A stretch of 42,652 nt of DNA from the IMG/VR virus record IMGVR_UViG_3300032011_000026, positions 1 through 42,652 of that record, one strand, 5' to 3'. Positions 12,201-17,936 of the stretch are shown here, piece by piece. The translations under genes were made by a program, and so were the position numbers. The notes under the pieces are model-generated. The model was given only the letters and a program-made list of their open reading frames with translations. It did no database searches and was not told the origin of the DNA. This DNA comes from a virus. Position 1 is the first letter of the stretch. Every line of letters starts with the position of its first letter.

Positions 12201-14646
12201 TTTAGCATTAGAGGTAGGTGAAGGAATACTTGGCAAACGACTAATCCAACAATTATTGTTCTCTAAAGTAAACGTATCTAAAGCACGTCAAGAGGCCGAA
12301 AGGTTTACTATTAAATGGTTTAACGGGATCTGGAAGTCAGTAGATGCTAGCAAACCTAAAGGAATGTCTGTAGATTTAAGAGAAAATCTAACTAATGTAA
12401 TATTTAGAACTGATTTATCCAGTCTATTAAACATGGGTCTTTCTCATGCAGAGATAGCTAGTTTTATAGGTGACAGGAGCAAAATTGATGCAAGATTAAA
12501 ATACCTTGAAAAACAAATATTAAATAAAAGACCTGCTAAGAGAAAGTACATTAACCACGCGGTGGATTATGCTAAAGAGCTTGGTGAATACATGGCTAGT
12601 GGAGATGTTGGTTTAGAAGTGGCTCATATGAATGCATTCACCATCGCAAGAAAATATTTAGCTAAACCAGAAGCCGGTGATCTGGCACTAATAGAAGCAT
12701 ACGCTACATTAACAGCCTTAAAAGCGACCAGATACGATGAAACTGCTGCTGTTAAGGAACTTGTTGATGCAGAATTTGCTGTGGATGCTACGCAGAATGG
12801 GTTTATAGATTTATTAGATAGCCATATTGAATTTGTTGACCGATCAAGAAAAGGAAATTTTGGCGGTAATCCTACACAAATGGTTAAGGGCTATATCGTA
12901 GAGAGGATAGATAACCTAACGGATATGAAAGTAGGGCTGGAGACTCAACGAAAAGATATGGAAAACGAGGGCTACCCAGAGATGTATGGATTAGGAGACA
13001 TTCCAGGACTTAAACCTGGTCAAAGAATAAACGACAAAATATTTATCGGACGAAATGCGCCTCCTATTCCTTATGTTTCTGCCATTATGTCTACGACCAA
13101 TAAACGTAATATCGGTACTACTTTAACAGAGATTTTATCAGAGAGTCCTAATTACCAAAAATCTCCTGGCGTACCTGATATGGCAAAAATAAAACAAGCG
13201 ATTCGTGATATTCATAAAGAACAGGAAAAATTGGCTTCTCGACGTAAATTAAAATTCAATAACGAATTACGATTACGCCCTGTTCTAGATGAGAAAGAAA
13301 ATGTTACTGATTATCGAGTAATCATGAACCACGTAACTCGGAAACAGTTATTAAATCCAGATTTAGAAATACAAAATGTATTCGCACATATGCAATCATC
13401 TTATATTGATCGCGTAGCTACTATTAAGAATGATAAAAGAACCATCGAGCTATTAGTATACGAACAAAAAGAAAGGCTACCATCTCACCGTGATGAGTTC
13501 ATCGATTTCTTAGACCCTGCAAATGGATTTATTGATCGTTATTACAGGCTACCTAAAGAAGTTAGAATGTATATGGATAGATTTACTAAAGACGGTAAAT
13601 TTATGGTTAGGAAAGACGCCGTTAATAAAATATTTGGGTACCAAGCAAGAGACTTGAGAAATATACCTGGGCTTAACCATCCTAGTATGGTTCATATAAA
13701 AAGGTTTGCAGGACTATTTCACTATATTCTCAGACAAATTATTGGCTATGGAAAGGATCGTATAGTCATAGCTATGCCGCAGGTATGGTTATACAACGCA
13801 TATTCTAACATAGCACAGTTAATGATGAGGAACATTCCTCTACCTTATATAATTCATAAGACTATTGAGGGATTTCATGAATACCAAGCATATCGTAACG
13901 ATACAGAAGAACGTAGAGAGCTTAAAAATACTATTAATATTAAAAATTTAGATAAAAAAAATAGTCCAGAAGCTATACAAGTAGCAGCATTAACAGTACG
14001 TATAGAGGGTAACAAGATTCATGCTATGAGTGCTGCAGGGTTGAATTCGCTTATTGTGGAGGATCTGAATGATGCTTCATTGGATGGATATATCAATCGT
14101 GGACGGAGATATTTGAAAACAAACAAGTGGTATAATGCGTCAGATAGGTTATCTACTACAGGGCATTCTGTAGCGGCTAATATTTTTATGACTAGAAGTA
14201 CAGGACCCTATCAGGTTATGCGTCAGATCGTGCAAATGACGGACTTCTTGGGTAGGTATGTGATGATGCAGCATGCTATGGAAATACGTGGGCTAGATTT
14301 TAATACAGCTATGCATGAAGCATTAGACGCATTTGTATTATTTGATGAAGCATTAGCTCCTGCTTTAGAGTCTTTAGAATCTCTTGGTGCTACTGTATTT
14401 TTATCGTACTTTTTACGTAATCAAAGATCAGCACGTCAAGTAGCTATGAGAAATCCTACTGGAGTAGCTATATCTGGAGCATTTCAATATTCGACCGGTA
14501 TACCAACATTAGGAAATTTAGACAGTGCATTTATAGCTGGGGATATAATGCCTACTACGATGTATTTAGATGAGCTATTTGACGAGGCTAATAACCCAAC
14601 AGGAGCAGATCTGCTAAACCAGGCATTAGGGGACATATTTAGTTAG
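220..14646 (+). CDS. Giant N4-like virion RNA polymerase with AlkB, zincin and other accessory domains
   Basis: A 4808-residue protein; N4 vRNAP is about 3500. T7-family polymerase motifs are visible. A probable motif T has R2912 followed by INPQ. Motif A is DGISSG with D3069. Motif B is R3172-x3-K3176-x7-Y3184-G. Motif C is HDA with D3449. The gaps D to K (107) and Y to D (265) are close to those of N4 vRNAP (111 and 273) and unlike T7. Upstream are a lysine/glutamate-rich coiled region (to about 1200), HEKSH (1271-1275, possible third ligand E1303), an FGDN...GIPTK domain (from about 1350), an AlkB-type dioxygenase (about 1700-1910: H1827-A-D1829, H1889 or H1891, RISMTFR at 1900-1906) and HELFH (2177-2181). 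After the polymerase come HELVH (3755-3759) and a C-terminal part of about 900 residues, probably for packaging as in N4. Expected to be injected with DNA and to transcribe early genes from hairpin promoters. The accessory activities are inferred from motifs only. Its stop shares four bases with the convergent minus-strand gene. Confidence 0.93.
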   Translation: MGSIADDVAAAKASFSPNLASAKQDAAITIAEAKSSLLQESVPSPLSQHLQRQRFSDIAIKARKEFLESLPDPKRVIKTENNIQFLADGTFNLISATGEILRNISKKELPDLLRIEEGRLKDLEKQERLGMKATPLTGLGAVGVDVTGKIIGGAAEIGSDITQIGTPAQTLTEEVDRYNQSFAHERSKATISESMRLDKEPPPNLISKEELAKYQKVKKAMREDAPLSAADTEYVNTSEKFNTIAGLESKVHRSSKTYDKIEEISKDIQSHIPTKHADDIAVSLAYKRVAKEEGIPAALWRTLTQDWQHLVQQGFESIPYMIAFTAGGPITQAGVLYTLAVSKAREITTTFMKEHDRDPDTNERMRIEFFAGASTVAEKFGDMAAVRAIPFAKFGRATGILKQITDTSSDAVKKAISKTSFTSKVGKGLGNTALALGGEGVSGGLTATFDQLAAAGKITDPAQIGFDALAEAVGTVGGLGGMVAGKALYNTAKLPFTPSREERRIQEELAYLDKAIASEKPIKVKDTGQGQPIQDEIDTLNEGLENIKDPEQRKIKLEQIRQNLSKAGKDDSEAEAILEEYIAGDTKRRDELTAALEKVLPKEVFEKRKAAILAEQKERQESKAKKKLLKTKEGKEARIAEIDKEIEAVRAKEGFIDAEAIRKLEEEKQGLTEGLDSFATKIKRTFVGDVDPRFEDPQEPVDDRTYTPLEDAEFNKLVKSIDVEKLTDPATDPAELDEALNKIAEIHKYKELTDSQDQILSKIKDELAEVDPRFKEGPLTSIKGVVNATEEQLKKQLRIAKKNKKTEDIKLINAELKRKVKQAELKKIENQKTMGEVHSQVVDGPGTRWKGIHTYYDEIVKTVAEIKDKVIAEDAVINIIQRMSTHVGNLKRKQEAFTAAYNKPTLKKGIRVVRGTAGEGRVMKYTEEVMSVKAFRAARKKNEYVTAIFKEKKKGFGYTSEGLIKKVGLEVEYGNEFLTVVEGFRETSFSRAAAELDARRKALKEKQAKAAKVRFKLKKALILNKKTQDSLDALFKTKSNKELQKYIIEKREEIKQLKNISEKAQEEAVLAYAVLAFNARTPEKKKKKEKESKPKPGTAFSNEKVWPIKRLKKSIATLQGQIDKATNPKAIWQKNIDSMTAELERRGVDVKGEASITKKLLLEAKKTFDAFTGIIEELNNKKVGVIDSDKTQALAQASSTSLNPTIVLNIKAIVEDFQNDMAYLDGKGEGIHANTSRQKAEVFKNVDVPAFKKFIRDNGGIAAYINFIYQHEKSHIINKDGAKYPKKKDGTTDIMHADSIAIERSANAYAFEKIGFKAAETTKSESKTRFGKVTYWKGKWTVKDIQKNSNKIFIFGDNLLKKGKLGQAIIRELMNAFGIPTKKAPSTTTDSYFTDDELEDNKLYINAAFLKIETGKDIFLPQAGLGTGLAKLAEKAPETLKYIQSILSYMEENSELPPYVERKAKLEVIQNYAKRMITEFIPKTAREKHLKKELLKAKVATQFIGAGKQHSSTDVYREIYDRIGLANTGEYTSKDTIFIASNGNRYGRVIPVGTNGKLRGVYTNVDLAIEAGATIIMDTAGHLADSNYNVGEMELAEYLKKKEYVRQGKTGVWKKQPAKGEQGTKTLTEADIKILREHKWQPFDPGPDEVPTALFSDAEIESYIKDPSQIQRDITSLTPLASLEPDWEKRRLQKIKNDTLAVDIDKANAKIDVLKSLSVMKEEKTPPTEVEHYKGSSKELVFSTIKELIEGLSKSSAKKAKWISTWFGPIAYEYSGGNEIINHPAQEMPEKFAKIARGLEGKLGYPEGYFNSALMNVFPKEVGIGKHADDEEIYGADDQEQTIGAVATVSLGGTSAVKITSNDGKKQWNLKIEDGDVYIMPGGNFQRKHKHQVGKSSSPRISMTFRHVPKNRITEQQDPIEHPDAKVLNAAKNVTLGNVLELLKSLTHKLKDSDERIHVSDEYKKAYENVLIKFTTLVEKKVEKESNASLMFGITEMEEQKAPEGNENWNYEVLPALDVVRVAWRVVWKELAKRKKLQDKKTNFKGLKAEDIIPDGFIESLSEDYGPTKEAPTEDKTQYGKLTPEIVKGFNSAQDAVEWLIDNTDNPLYRRFAQRIKDSIPNIPIRFIDKDYITAEDGSRARGVATRRYEDLEDGLFTTSTGISLARSGVNESTLLHELFHVAVAVLFSGPITLKQKAAKQQLLDIATHLKTVIDSNEIKGMQLNPDQITLLDLMRGLEVPGDEKTKSNAAVEELITYALTNQQARALMMSLPALETGYKSLWSEFVIAIRKLMGMEDTEKYPPTLFDQIVESTDILIEKPEAKKTKQKPISRHLPKESQSKQAFYVLYPEILTKDGILAEDSVLAKHFEILESLATALGLKSPAFAWNKDKQSYSYERKDIEAALKALPDNKDFLEAKIETRQLETTITEEQLKKAKTKQHASIGKKSEKSIAERIAENLENVFGILGVYVNKLITIRKIRDKKALNGIHTLPDAVFEDTHAFSGLPITDASGKKQYKTLERALIALGVSEEGAAELVEEYSRYARKYEAIRVDGRVLDTEGNPQGNTAINKPLSILYSEDQNVTEFPPQIIFGMMLGTVTWLQQNPTNIRFKSDLGREIFLYGDHAQLSPSERGQVKNVGHSYTEAVSTVGNNIISILKISGKDLDTDVYYNNLSIALGQLALQVEHGPQELTLTDKTSYTQPTVEFEGDESRLHIEGKLWNFKPAKKEGRIFNNADKKPYKHIKLNLKKTSDGKETPLKLPKATVDASKEILAVIDADVDTEGGKPAQKPFPKVVDNIKNSLGGVANEIKDVLSVLQGNDEKQHVSWTGTQSLDIAVKLDEAGEKDALYKLAGVEHVDDTYHIVRRESIEASNADKTNAIDGLLDAYNHEDGNLLKKFYFRYKLQIQNRIMMQSSGTINPQASGVDRYYVRPTKASVKYTEKDLWKFKLSVVGNFGFEIDKNDLTSALDAFDYLIADGDVLEAVSAIQNIDEAGQPAKLAKLLLIIKNKEVLGEADHPSSILNGLTGLAQGLTVGSNVTEAGESVKATKLGILKTDFESDVVLEIDGISSGFAQNALQFPMYGKEGNELRRNQTGTYIGPTESSTTHDPYKQDIYQDVGTKVEEYSGVDTAESFHLGQKNKKPFNRDQYIARNNSLNELYPTLKNGDMRKLIKYPFLIFMYGGGPKSISEGIAGDILSELYVQLDLHQRRYHKLKTQKAKNAYLKEKVLPFLEHLRVVGAIDNVAIFRGAFVNPKKVKEELLKDAVAISRISILLRPRLQLGLESILLGTKDARDAAIQAGEVLHAVFMAHFEKAQEEALIIRNENGEDTGQRRPNLTEKEINELIRKELISLLPQYKGPLQQTDQSFIDLTKRQSSESDSTSEMVTIEYKDPKNKRGIGTASTTPKRMTFTSPGVSALIRMIINMDAAILTKTLAAHPHVLMLHDAVMGDPNTLEAANTTYGKWYVKLNREYSVLDSITKRMNAVIAKTEAKDIENGNNNLMEAVDSWLIDKAFINQYAKSSDIKSREVIVQRINDVNKTVQIERKKVEEEISERGGRVISSQLYMARKPIFEATQIILDKEKNLRLKISNLVDLVFKDVPKDVRNTPSEFEKEEQAISEAFRKEIKKAKKGKGLFYSSLPDQKRDNPITKLVGDITKENILSTFADMQEHSENYYENDQDQTRHAETLLRVLTKLADGLKDSSAIRFTQEEIDGITQGEFDPVSKRVRVSLSRQGPLSTNAQSPQEVYVHELVHAIVTVALDKNPLLRRRIEKLYRQTKQDLAANDGYKIFLNDPKSKDEQAKRTAKEQYEFLFTNPKNEKHKLGEFLAYAVTNRQLVNYLSGTKTKIHYKYRKEETLFTRAIDVFEYFVELAVDTVLRAFNKRGGFGAKANHEMLAVLEALINIQSNNRNRLERLQDKLYKNLGDSDQFLRKFGDEQALAIIESEPAGFLKRVGRVAVGAGYLAISKNAQTLKTRQIVYNAMGDTLRHLALEVGEGILGKRLIQQLLFSKVNVSKARQEAERFTIKWFNGIWKSVDASKPKGMSVDLRENLTNVIFRTDLSSLLNMGLSHAEIASFIGDRSKIDARLKYLEKQILNKRPAKRKYINHAVDYAKELGEYMASGDVGLEVAHMNAFTIARKYLAKPEAGDLALIEAYATLTALKATRYDETAAVKELVDAEFAVDATQNGFIDLLDSHIEFVDRSRKGNFGGNPTQMVKGYIVERIDNLTDMKVGLETQRKDMENEGYPEMYGLGDIPGLKPGQRINDKIFIGRNAPPIPYVSAIMSTTNKRNIGTTLTEILSESPNYQKSPGVPDMAKIKQAIRDIHKEQEKLASRRKLKFNNELRLRPVLDEKENVTDYRVIMNHVTRKQLLNPDLEIQNVFAHMQSSYIDRVATIKNDKRTIELLVYEQKERLPSHRDEFIDFLDPANGFIDRYYRLPKEVRMYMDRFTKDGKFMVRKDAVNKIFGYQARDLRNIPGLNHPSMVHIKRFAGLFHYILRQIIGYGKDRIVIAMPQVWLYNAYSNIAQLMMRNIPLPYIIHKTIEGFHEYQAYRNDTEERRELKNTINIKNLDKKNSPEAIQVAALTVRIEGNKIHAMSAAGLNSLIVEDLNDASLDGYINRGRRYLKTNKWYNASDRLSTTGHSVAANIFMTRSTGPYQVMRQIVQMTDFLGRYVMMQHAMEIRGLDFNTAMHEALDAFVLFDEALAPALESLESLGATVFLSYFLRNQRSARQVAMRNPTGVAISGAFQYSTGIPTLGNLDSAFIAGDIMPTTMYLDELFDEANNPTGADLLNQALGDIFS

Positions 14647-14870
14647 AGATTTTCTGTATCATTGTATACCCCTAACTTATAAATAAAAAATAGAATACCA
14701 CCAACTATTAATATAAGTATTAGCGGTAATAAAAGAATAGACCCCAATAGTACAACTAAGATCCCTCCCAAAGTTAATCCTGCATAGATTAAACTTCGCG
14801 CATTTACCCATACTGATTTTAGATGATCTTTCATTGTTGGTTTTTTTGGATTTAAGTAAGTTGGTCTCAT
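14643..14870 (-). CDS. Small membrane protein, unknown function
   Basis: A 75-residue protein with a basic N-terminus (about 28 residues) followed by a long hydrophobic stretch from about 29 to 67, enough for two closely spaced membrane segments (LIYAGLTLGGILVVLLGSIL, then LPLILILIVGGILFFI). It is the last gene of the minus-strand block. Its stop overlaps the vRNAP stop in the bases TTAG. No family is recognised. A holin-like or inner-membrane role would be a guess from topology alone. Confidence 0.75.
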   Translation of the reverse strand: MRPTYLNPKKPTMKDHLKSVWVNARSLIYAGLTLGGILVVLLGSILLLPLILILIVGGILFFIYKLGVYNDTENL

Positions 14871-14873
14871 AAT

Positions 14874-15380
14874 TTATTCTCGGAATAAAGAGTCAATATG
14901 TTTTAGATCTTGTGTTTCAGGAATAGTAGCTTCTATAGTACCAGGTATTCTGTCTTCTTTTCTTATAACTTCTACTTCTGTAGGGTCTTCTGGGTAAGCT
15001 CCAGATAATAATTTTTCTTCTTTTTCTTTAGCAAGTTCTTTTTCTGCTGCAGCCATACCTTCAGCAGCTATCTTATCTATACGATCTTTTTTAATAGCGG
15101 CTTCTTTGACTTCATTTTCAGTAGTTGTGTCTATGTGGATAGCAGCTTTAGCTTCTCCTTTTTCTTCAGGAGTTAATCTACGTCCTTTTTCTTGTTCTAG
15201 TTTGTGTAAAGCCATTTCTTCTGGAGTACGCCTTCTATTATTTCTACGCCCATACTCCCATTTAGATCTACTGTTCTTCATTATAGCTTCTGTCCATACT
15301 TTAGGTGTTTCTTCTGATTGTTGTTTCTTAAGTGCTTCTTTCACTATAGATTCAACATCTATATCTATTTCTATCTTCAT
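14874..15380 (-). CDS. Charged protein of unknown function
   Basis: 168 residues, rich in Glu, Lys and Arg, with a basic patch (SKWEYGRRNNRRR, about residues 34-46) and two RRxTPEE segments (about 44-52 and 71-78) that look like an internal repeat. Predicted largely helical with a low-complexity acidic tail. The start overlaps the end of the RuvC-like gene by four bases (ATGA), so it is probably translationally coupled to it. No family is recognised; the basic patch could contact nucleic acid, which is speculative. Confidence 0.75.
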   Translation of the reverse strand: MKIEIDIDVESIVKEALKKQQSEETPKVWTEAIMKNSRSKWEYGRRNNRRRTPEEMALHKLEQEKGRRLTPEEKGEAKAAIHIDTTTENEVKEAAIKKDRIDKIAAEGMAAAEKELAKEKEEKLLSGAYPEDPTEVEVIRKEDRIPGTIEATIPETQDLKHIDSLFRE

Positions 15381-15868
15381 ACTTTCTCCTTATTATGAAA
15401 CCCGTAATAGGCAATCATTAAAGCATCTGATCTCCCATCAAGTAAGCCTCCTTTTTTACCATGTAGTTCGGCTTGTGGATACAAGTGCTGAGCTATGTTA
15501 GCTACTTGTCGTTTAATAGCTTTACCTTTAGCAGTTACACCTATGTATTTCTGCCATACTTTAGGAGCAACCATATCAGGAGTAACTCCTGTTAACATTT
15601 CACTAATAGTAAGTACAATTCCTAAATTTCTGCCAAATCCGAAATTAGATTTAGCTGACATACCATACATAGAATGTATATCTTCCACCCATATTTTAAC
15701 AATAGCCTCTTCTTCATATTCTATATTTTTATAACGAGATGTTAACCAGCTGCTAATTTCAAAAATACTATGTTTTTTTAAATCCAGTAGAGCAATGCTG
15801 TCTGGATTCAAAGAATCCAGTACAGCAATTGCTCCATTAGACCCTGGATCAATACCTATTGTGAACAT
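15377..15868 (-). CDS. RuvC-like Holliday junction resolvase
   Basis: 163 residues, close to the usual size of RuvC. The RNase H-fold acidic residues are visible: D7 in TIGIDPGSNGAIAVLD, E62 in IWVEDIHSM, and D144 and D148 in LLDGRSDALMIA. Enzymes of this family cut four-way DNA junctions, which in phages resolves recombination intermediates and branched DNA before packaging. It sits directly after the SSB gene (its first base is the last base of that gene) and is coupled to the charged protein after it, within the replication and recombination block. Confidence 0.9.
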   Translation of the reverse strand: MFTIGIDPGSNGAIAVLDSLNPDSIALLDLKKHSIFEISSWLTSRYKNIEYEEEAIVKIWVEDIHSMYGMSAKSNFGFGRNLGIVLTISEMLTGVTPDMVAPKVWQKYIGVTAKGKAIKRQVANIAQHLYPQAELHGKKGGLLDGRSDALMIAYYGFHNKEKV

Positions 15869-16614
15869 TAAATAGGAGGTTCTTTGTCAAATAATGATCC
15901 TGTAGTTTCTTCTGCGGGTGTACTACCCATAATAGAAGCTGCAGAGTTATTACCGTTACCTCTAGTGGATTTATCAATAACTGCACCAGTATTCTTATTG
16001 GCCCACTTATTGAACATCACAGCTGCCTCTTTTTTAGTAATTTCTTCAGCAGTTTTGCCTTCGACATTACCAAAGAATTTACACTGGTTTACAGTACGAA
16101 CCTCACCGGTAGGTAGATATTCACCTTTAGCATTCGGCATAGTTCTGTCTTCAATAACTTGATGAACAGCTACTTTGACAGGTTTACCAACTAGCCCCAT
16201 TACTACTGGACGTTCTGCAGGTGCCTCCTGTTTTTTCTCAGGATTCCAAACTTTGACAGTCTTCTTTTCTAAAGATTTCATACATGTATCTAAATCTTCG
16301 CCTGTAACAGCTATACACATAGATTCTGCAATTTGGTATCCAGGAAGAGGACGTTTCTTACCTTCTTTAGTTACATAGTAAGTTTTATGGCCCTTAGCTT
16401 TACCAGATTTGATACAGAAATTCTCTCGAAGTTCTGCCATGTTACCGCCATTCTTTGTTAGAATAACGTTAAAAAATTGTGCTTCTGATTTTGTCTGGTT
16501 TAGATACACCATTTTAACGGTAGCATCATATACACCAGATTCCCATGCAAATCCACCGCCCGCTCTTTCAATGGACTGTGTTTCTACATCTTTAGGAAGT
16601 TCCCATTCACCCAT
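15868..16614 (-). CDS. Single-stranded DNA-binding protein, N4 gp45-like
   Basis: 248 residues, similar in length to N4 SSB. The body is probably an OB fold (about residues 15-190). The C-terminus is flexible, with a run of Gly, Asn and Ser followed by an acidic/hydrophobic tip (LFDKEPPI), which resembles the interaction tail of SSB proteins. In N4 the SSB also activates late transcription by host RNA polymerase; that role is not visible here. The order primase, ATPase, SSB matches N4 gp43-gp44-gp45. The identification rests on context, tail and length rather than a diagnostic motif. Confidence 0.75.
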   Translation of the reverse strand: MGEWELPKDVETQSIERAGGGFAWESGVYDATVKMVYLNQTKSEAQFFNVILTKNGGNMAELRENFCIKSGKAKGHKTYYVTKEGKKRPLPGYQIAESMCIAVTGEDLDTCMKSLEKKTVKVWNPEKKQEAPAERPVVMGLVGKPVKVAVHQVIEDRTMPNAKGEYLPTGEVRTVNQCKFFGNVEGKTAEEITKKEAAVMFNKWANKNTGAVIDKSTRGNGNNSAASIMGSTPAEETTGSLFDKEPPI

Positions 16615-16660
16615 AAGTTATGTCCTTTCTTATTTGAGTATTAAAATACACGGCTTTTAA

Positions 16661-16903
16661 CTAGCCATTACTATTAGCTTGAGTTTTCTGTTTTTCAAGA
16701 TAATCATCTAATAATTTCATAAATTCTTTAACAGAACAGCCAGGTTTTCGCTTTAGAGTTTCTGCGGCAATTTCCTGTACTATTCCAAAGCCCATTTCCG
16801 TAGCAACATGTACCATCTTGTTTATTTGGGCAATTCTTGCATCATCTATAGCAATGTCATCACGTTTGTCATCTATAATTTTATCATTACCTTCGTGACT
16901 CAT
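16661..16903 (-). CDS. Small protein of unknown function
   Basis: 80 residues, mainly helical in appearance, with an acidic N-terminus (DKIIDDKRDDIAIDDARI) and a C-terminal KLLDDYLEKQKTQ segment. The ATG follows GAGAAAGGAGAATT, a good ribosome-binding site. It starts within four bases of the end of the preceding short, probably frameshifted reading frame. No family is recognised. Confidence 0.7.
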   Translation of the reverse strand: MSHEGNDKIIDDKRDDIAIDDARIAQINKMVHVATEMGFGIVQEIAAETLKRKPGCSVKEFMKLLDDYLEKQKTQANSNG

Positions 16904-17057
16904 AATTCTCCTTTCTCTTTATTTCTTTTAGTAATAATAAATTCTTTATCCAATTCTTCTATAATTGTTTGTAGTTTTTCGAGATGAGTCGTGCCTTTAT
17001 CCGTTTTCTATATCGCCAGATAATAATCTTATCAACTATTTCTTCCCAGTATTTCAT
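16900..17057 (-). pseudogene. Short reading frame split by a -1 shift at an A run
   Basis: From ATG 17057, after AAAGGTTCAGTCA, one frame reads MKYWEEIVDKIIIWRYRK and then runs to a stop at 16959. A -1 shift at the AGAAAAC run (about 17004) moves into a frame reading TDKGTTHLEKLQTIIEELD and ending in a TGA that overlaps the next gene's ATG. The joined product would be about 52 residues with a natural ATGA coupling. The sequence shows the two half-frames; whether this is programmed frameshifting, a real mutation or a base-count error cannot be decided from this window. Confidence 0.45.
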
Positions 17058-17075
17058 TGACTGAACCTTTTAGGT

Positions 17076-17107
17076 TAAAAAATAAAATGCCTCTCCCGAA
17101 GGAGAGG
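17076..17107 (-). terminator. Intrinsic terminator with TTCG loop
   Basis: On the minus strand a perfect 7-bp stem CCTCTCC/GGAGAGG is closed by a TTCG loop and followed by the T-rich run CATTTTATTTTTT. It lies between the ATPase gene and the short frame at 17057, so it would reduce transcription into the SSB and RuvC genes. Confidence 0.8.
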
Positions 17108-17210
17108 ACTAGTATTTTATAACTCTTCAGTTAGGACAGGTCTCCCTATAAGGAGGAGGAGTTCCTTATAAAGAAGGCATATTACAACCCTATCGTGCAT
17201 ATTGTATCAC
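17108..17210 (-). promoter_or_regulatory. Intergenic hairpin with a T7-promoter-like TATAGGGAGA
   Basis: The minus strand contains the inverted repeat TATAAGGA/TCCTTATA (about 17147-17170) running into TATAGGGAGA (17150 down to 17141). The last 14 bases differ from the T7 class III promoter core at two positions. A transcript starting there would meet the TTCG terminator after about 35 bases. The resemblance could be chance, and the phage polymerase specificity is unknown. Confidence 0.3.
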
Positions 17211-17936
17211 TTATTTGTAATATTCATGAAGTCGGTTAATAACGTTTTGCAAGTTGTTATCGATATAAGTTTCGTTTCTAGGCCACATATCCATGGGACT
17301 ACGAATCCTCTCGTTAACAGTTTCTTTAGTTAATCGAGTTTGAAATACATGTTTAAATCCGTTATCTATGTCGTCTGGGGTAGCTTTAAATAGTGGGGAC
17401 TTAGCTATTTTATCCTCTAATTTACTCATAGCTACTTTTTTAGTAGATATAACACAAGTAAAGAAACTTTCGATACCTTGATTCATCAAGGATCCTTTAA
17501 CTTTAACCAAAGTCTCATTTACCATTTCAGCTTCGTTAAGAACGTCGGTAGTGTGAGCTAAAAATACTACATTTTTGGTAGATTTAGCCACTATCTGAGA
17601 CATTAGTAATTTCATATATTGCGCGTATTGTCCCCATGCTTGCATTGTATTTGTTGAATTCAGTACTTTTGTACTTTCATACATATCCATTAAATAGGTA
17701 AGACTATCAATAACTATAGTATGTATGTCTTTCATTTTTTCAGCTTTGTCAAAAGCTTCATAAACTTGATTTGGATCAACGACAGTGTATTCTTTAAATT
17801 TACTTTTGAATGGTAATTTCTTCCCATTTTCACAATTTAAATACATAACTCCTTCAGGCTTATCCATATTCATTAAACTGGCACTTTTACCTGAACTGGA
17901 TTTACCTGAAACTAGTACTAAATGATTATTATTCAT
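17211..17936 (-). CDS. RecA-fold ATPase, Sak4-like (N4 gp44 position)
   Basis: 241 residues. The P-loop is at the N-terminus (VSGKSSSGKSAS, residues 9-20) and a Walker B-like strand is HTIVIDSLTYLMD (about residues 76-88). A later strand ends in FLAHTTD, where RecA-like proteins carry a polar sensor. This layout fits short phage RecA/Sak4-type ATPases used in single-strand annealing and recombination. It overlaps the primase-helicase gene by four bases and lies upstream of the SSB gene, its likely partner. The exact subfamily is inferred. Confidence 0.8.
   Translation of the reverse strand: MNNNHLVLVSGKSSSGKSASLMNMDKPEGVMYLNCENGKKLPFKSKFKEYTVVDPNQVYEAFDKAEKMKDIHTIVIDSLTYLMDMYESTKVLNSTNTMQAWGQYAQYMKLLMSQIVAKSTKNVVFLAHTTDVLNEAEMVNETLVKVKGSLMNQGIESFFTCVISTKKVAMSKLEDKIAKSPLFKATPDDIDNGFKHVFQTRLTKETVNERIRSPMDMWPRNETYIDNNLQNVINRLHEYYK

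Noticed and set aside
15106-16660. Several plus-strand open frames within the SSB and RuvC region
   Set aside because: They are mirror frames of clear minus-strand genes with recognisable motifs.
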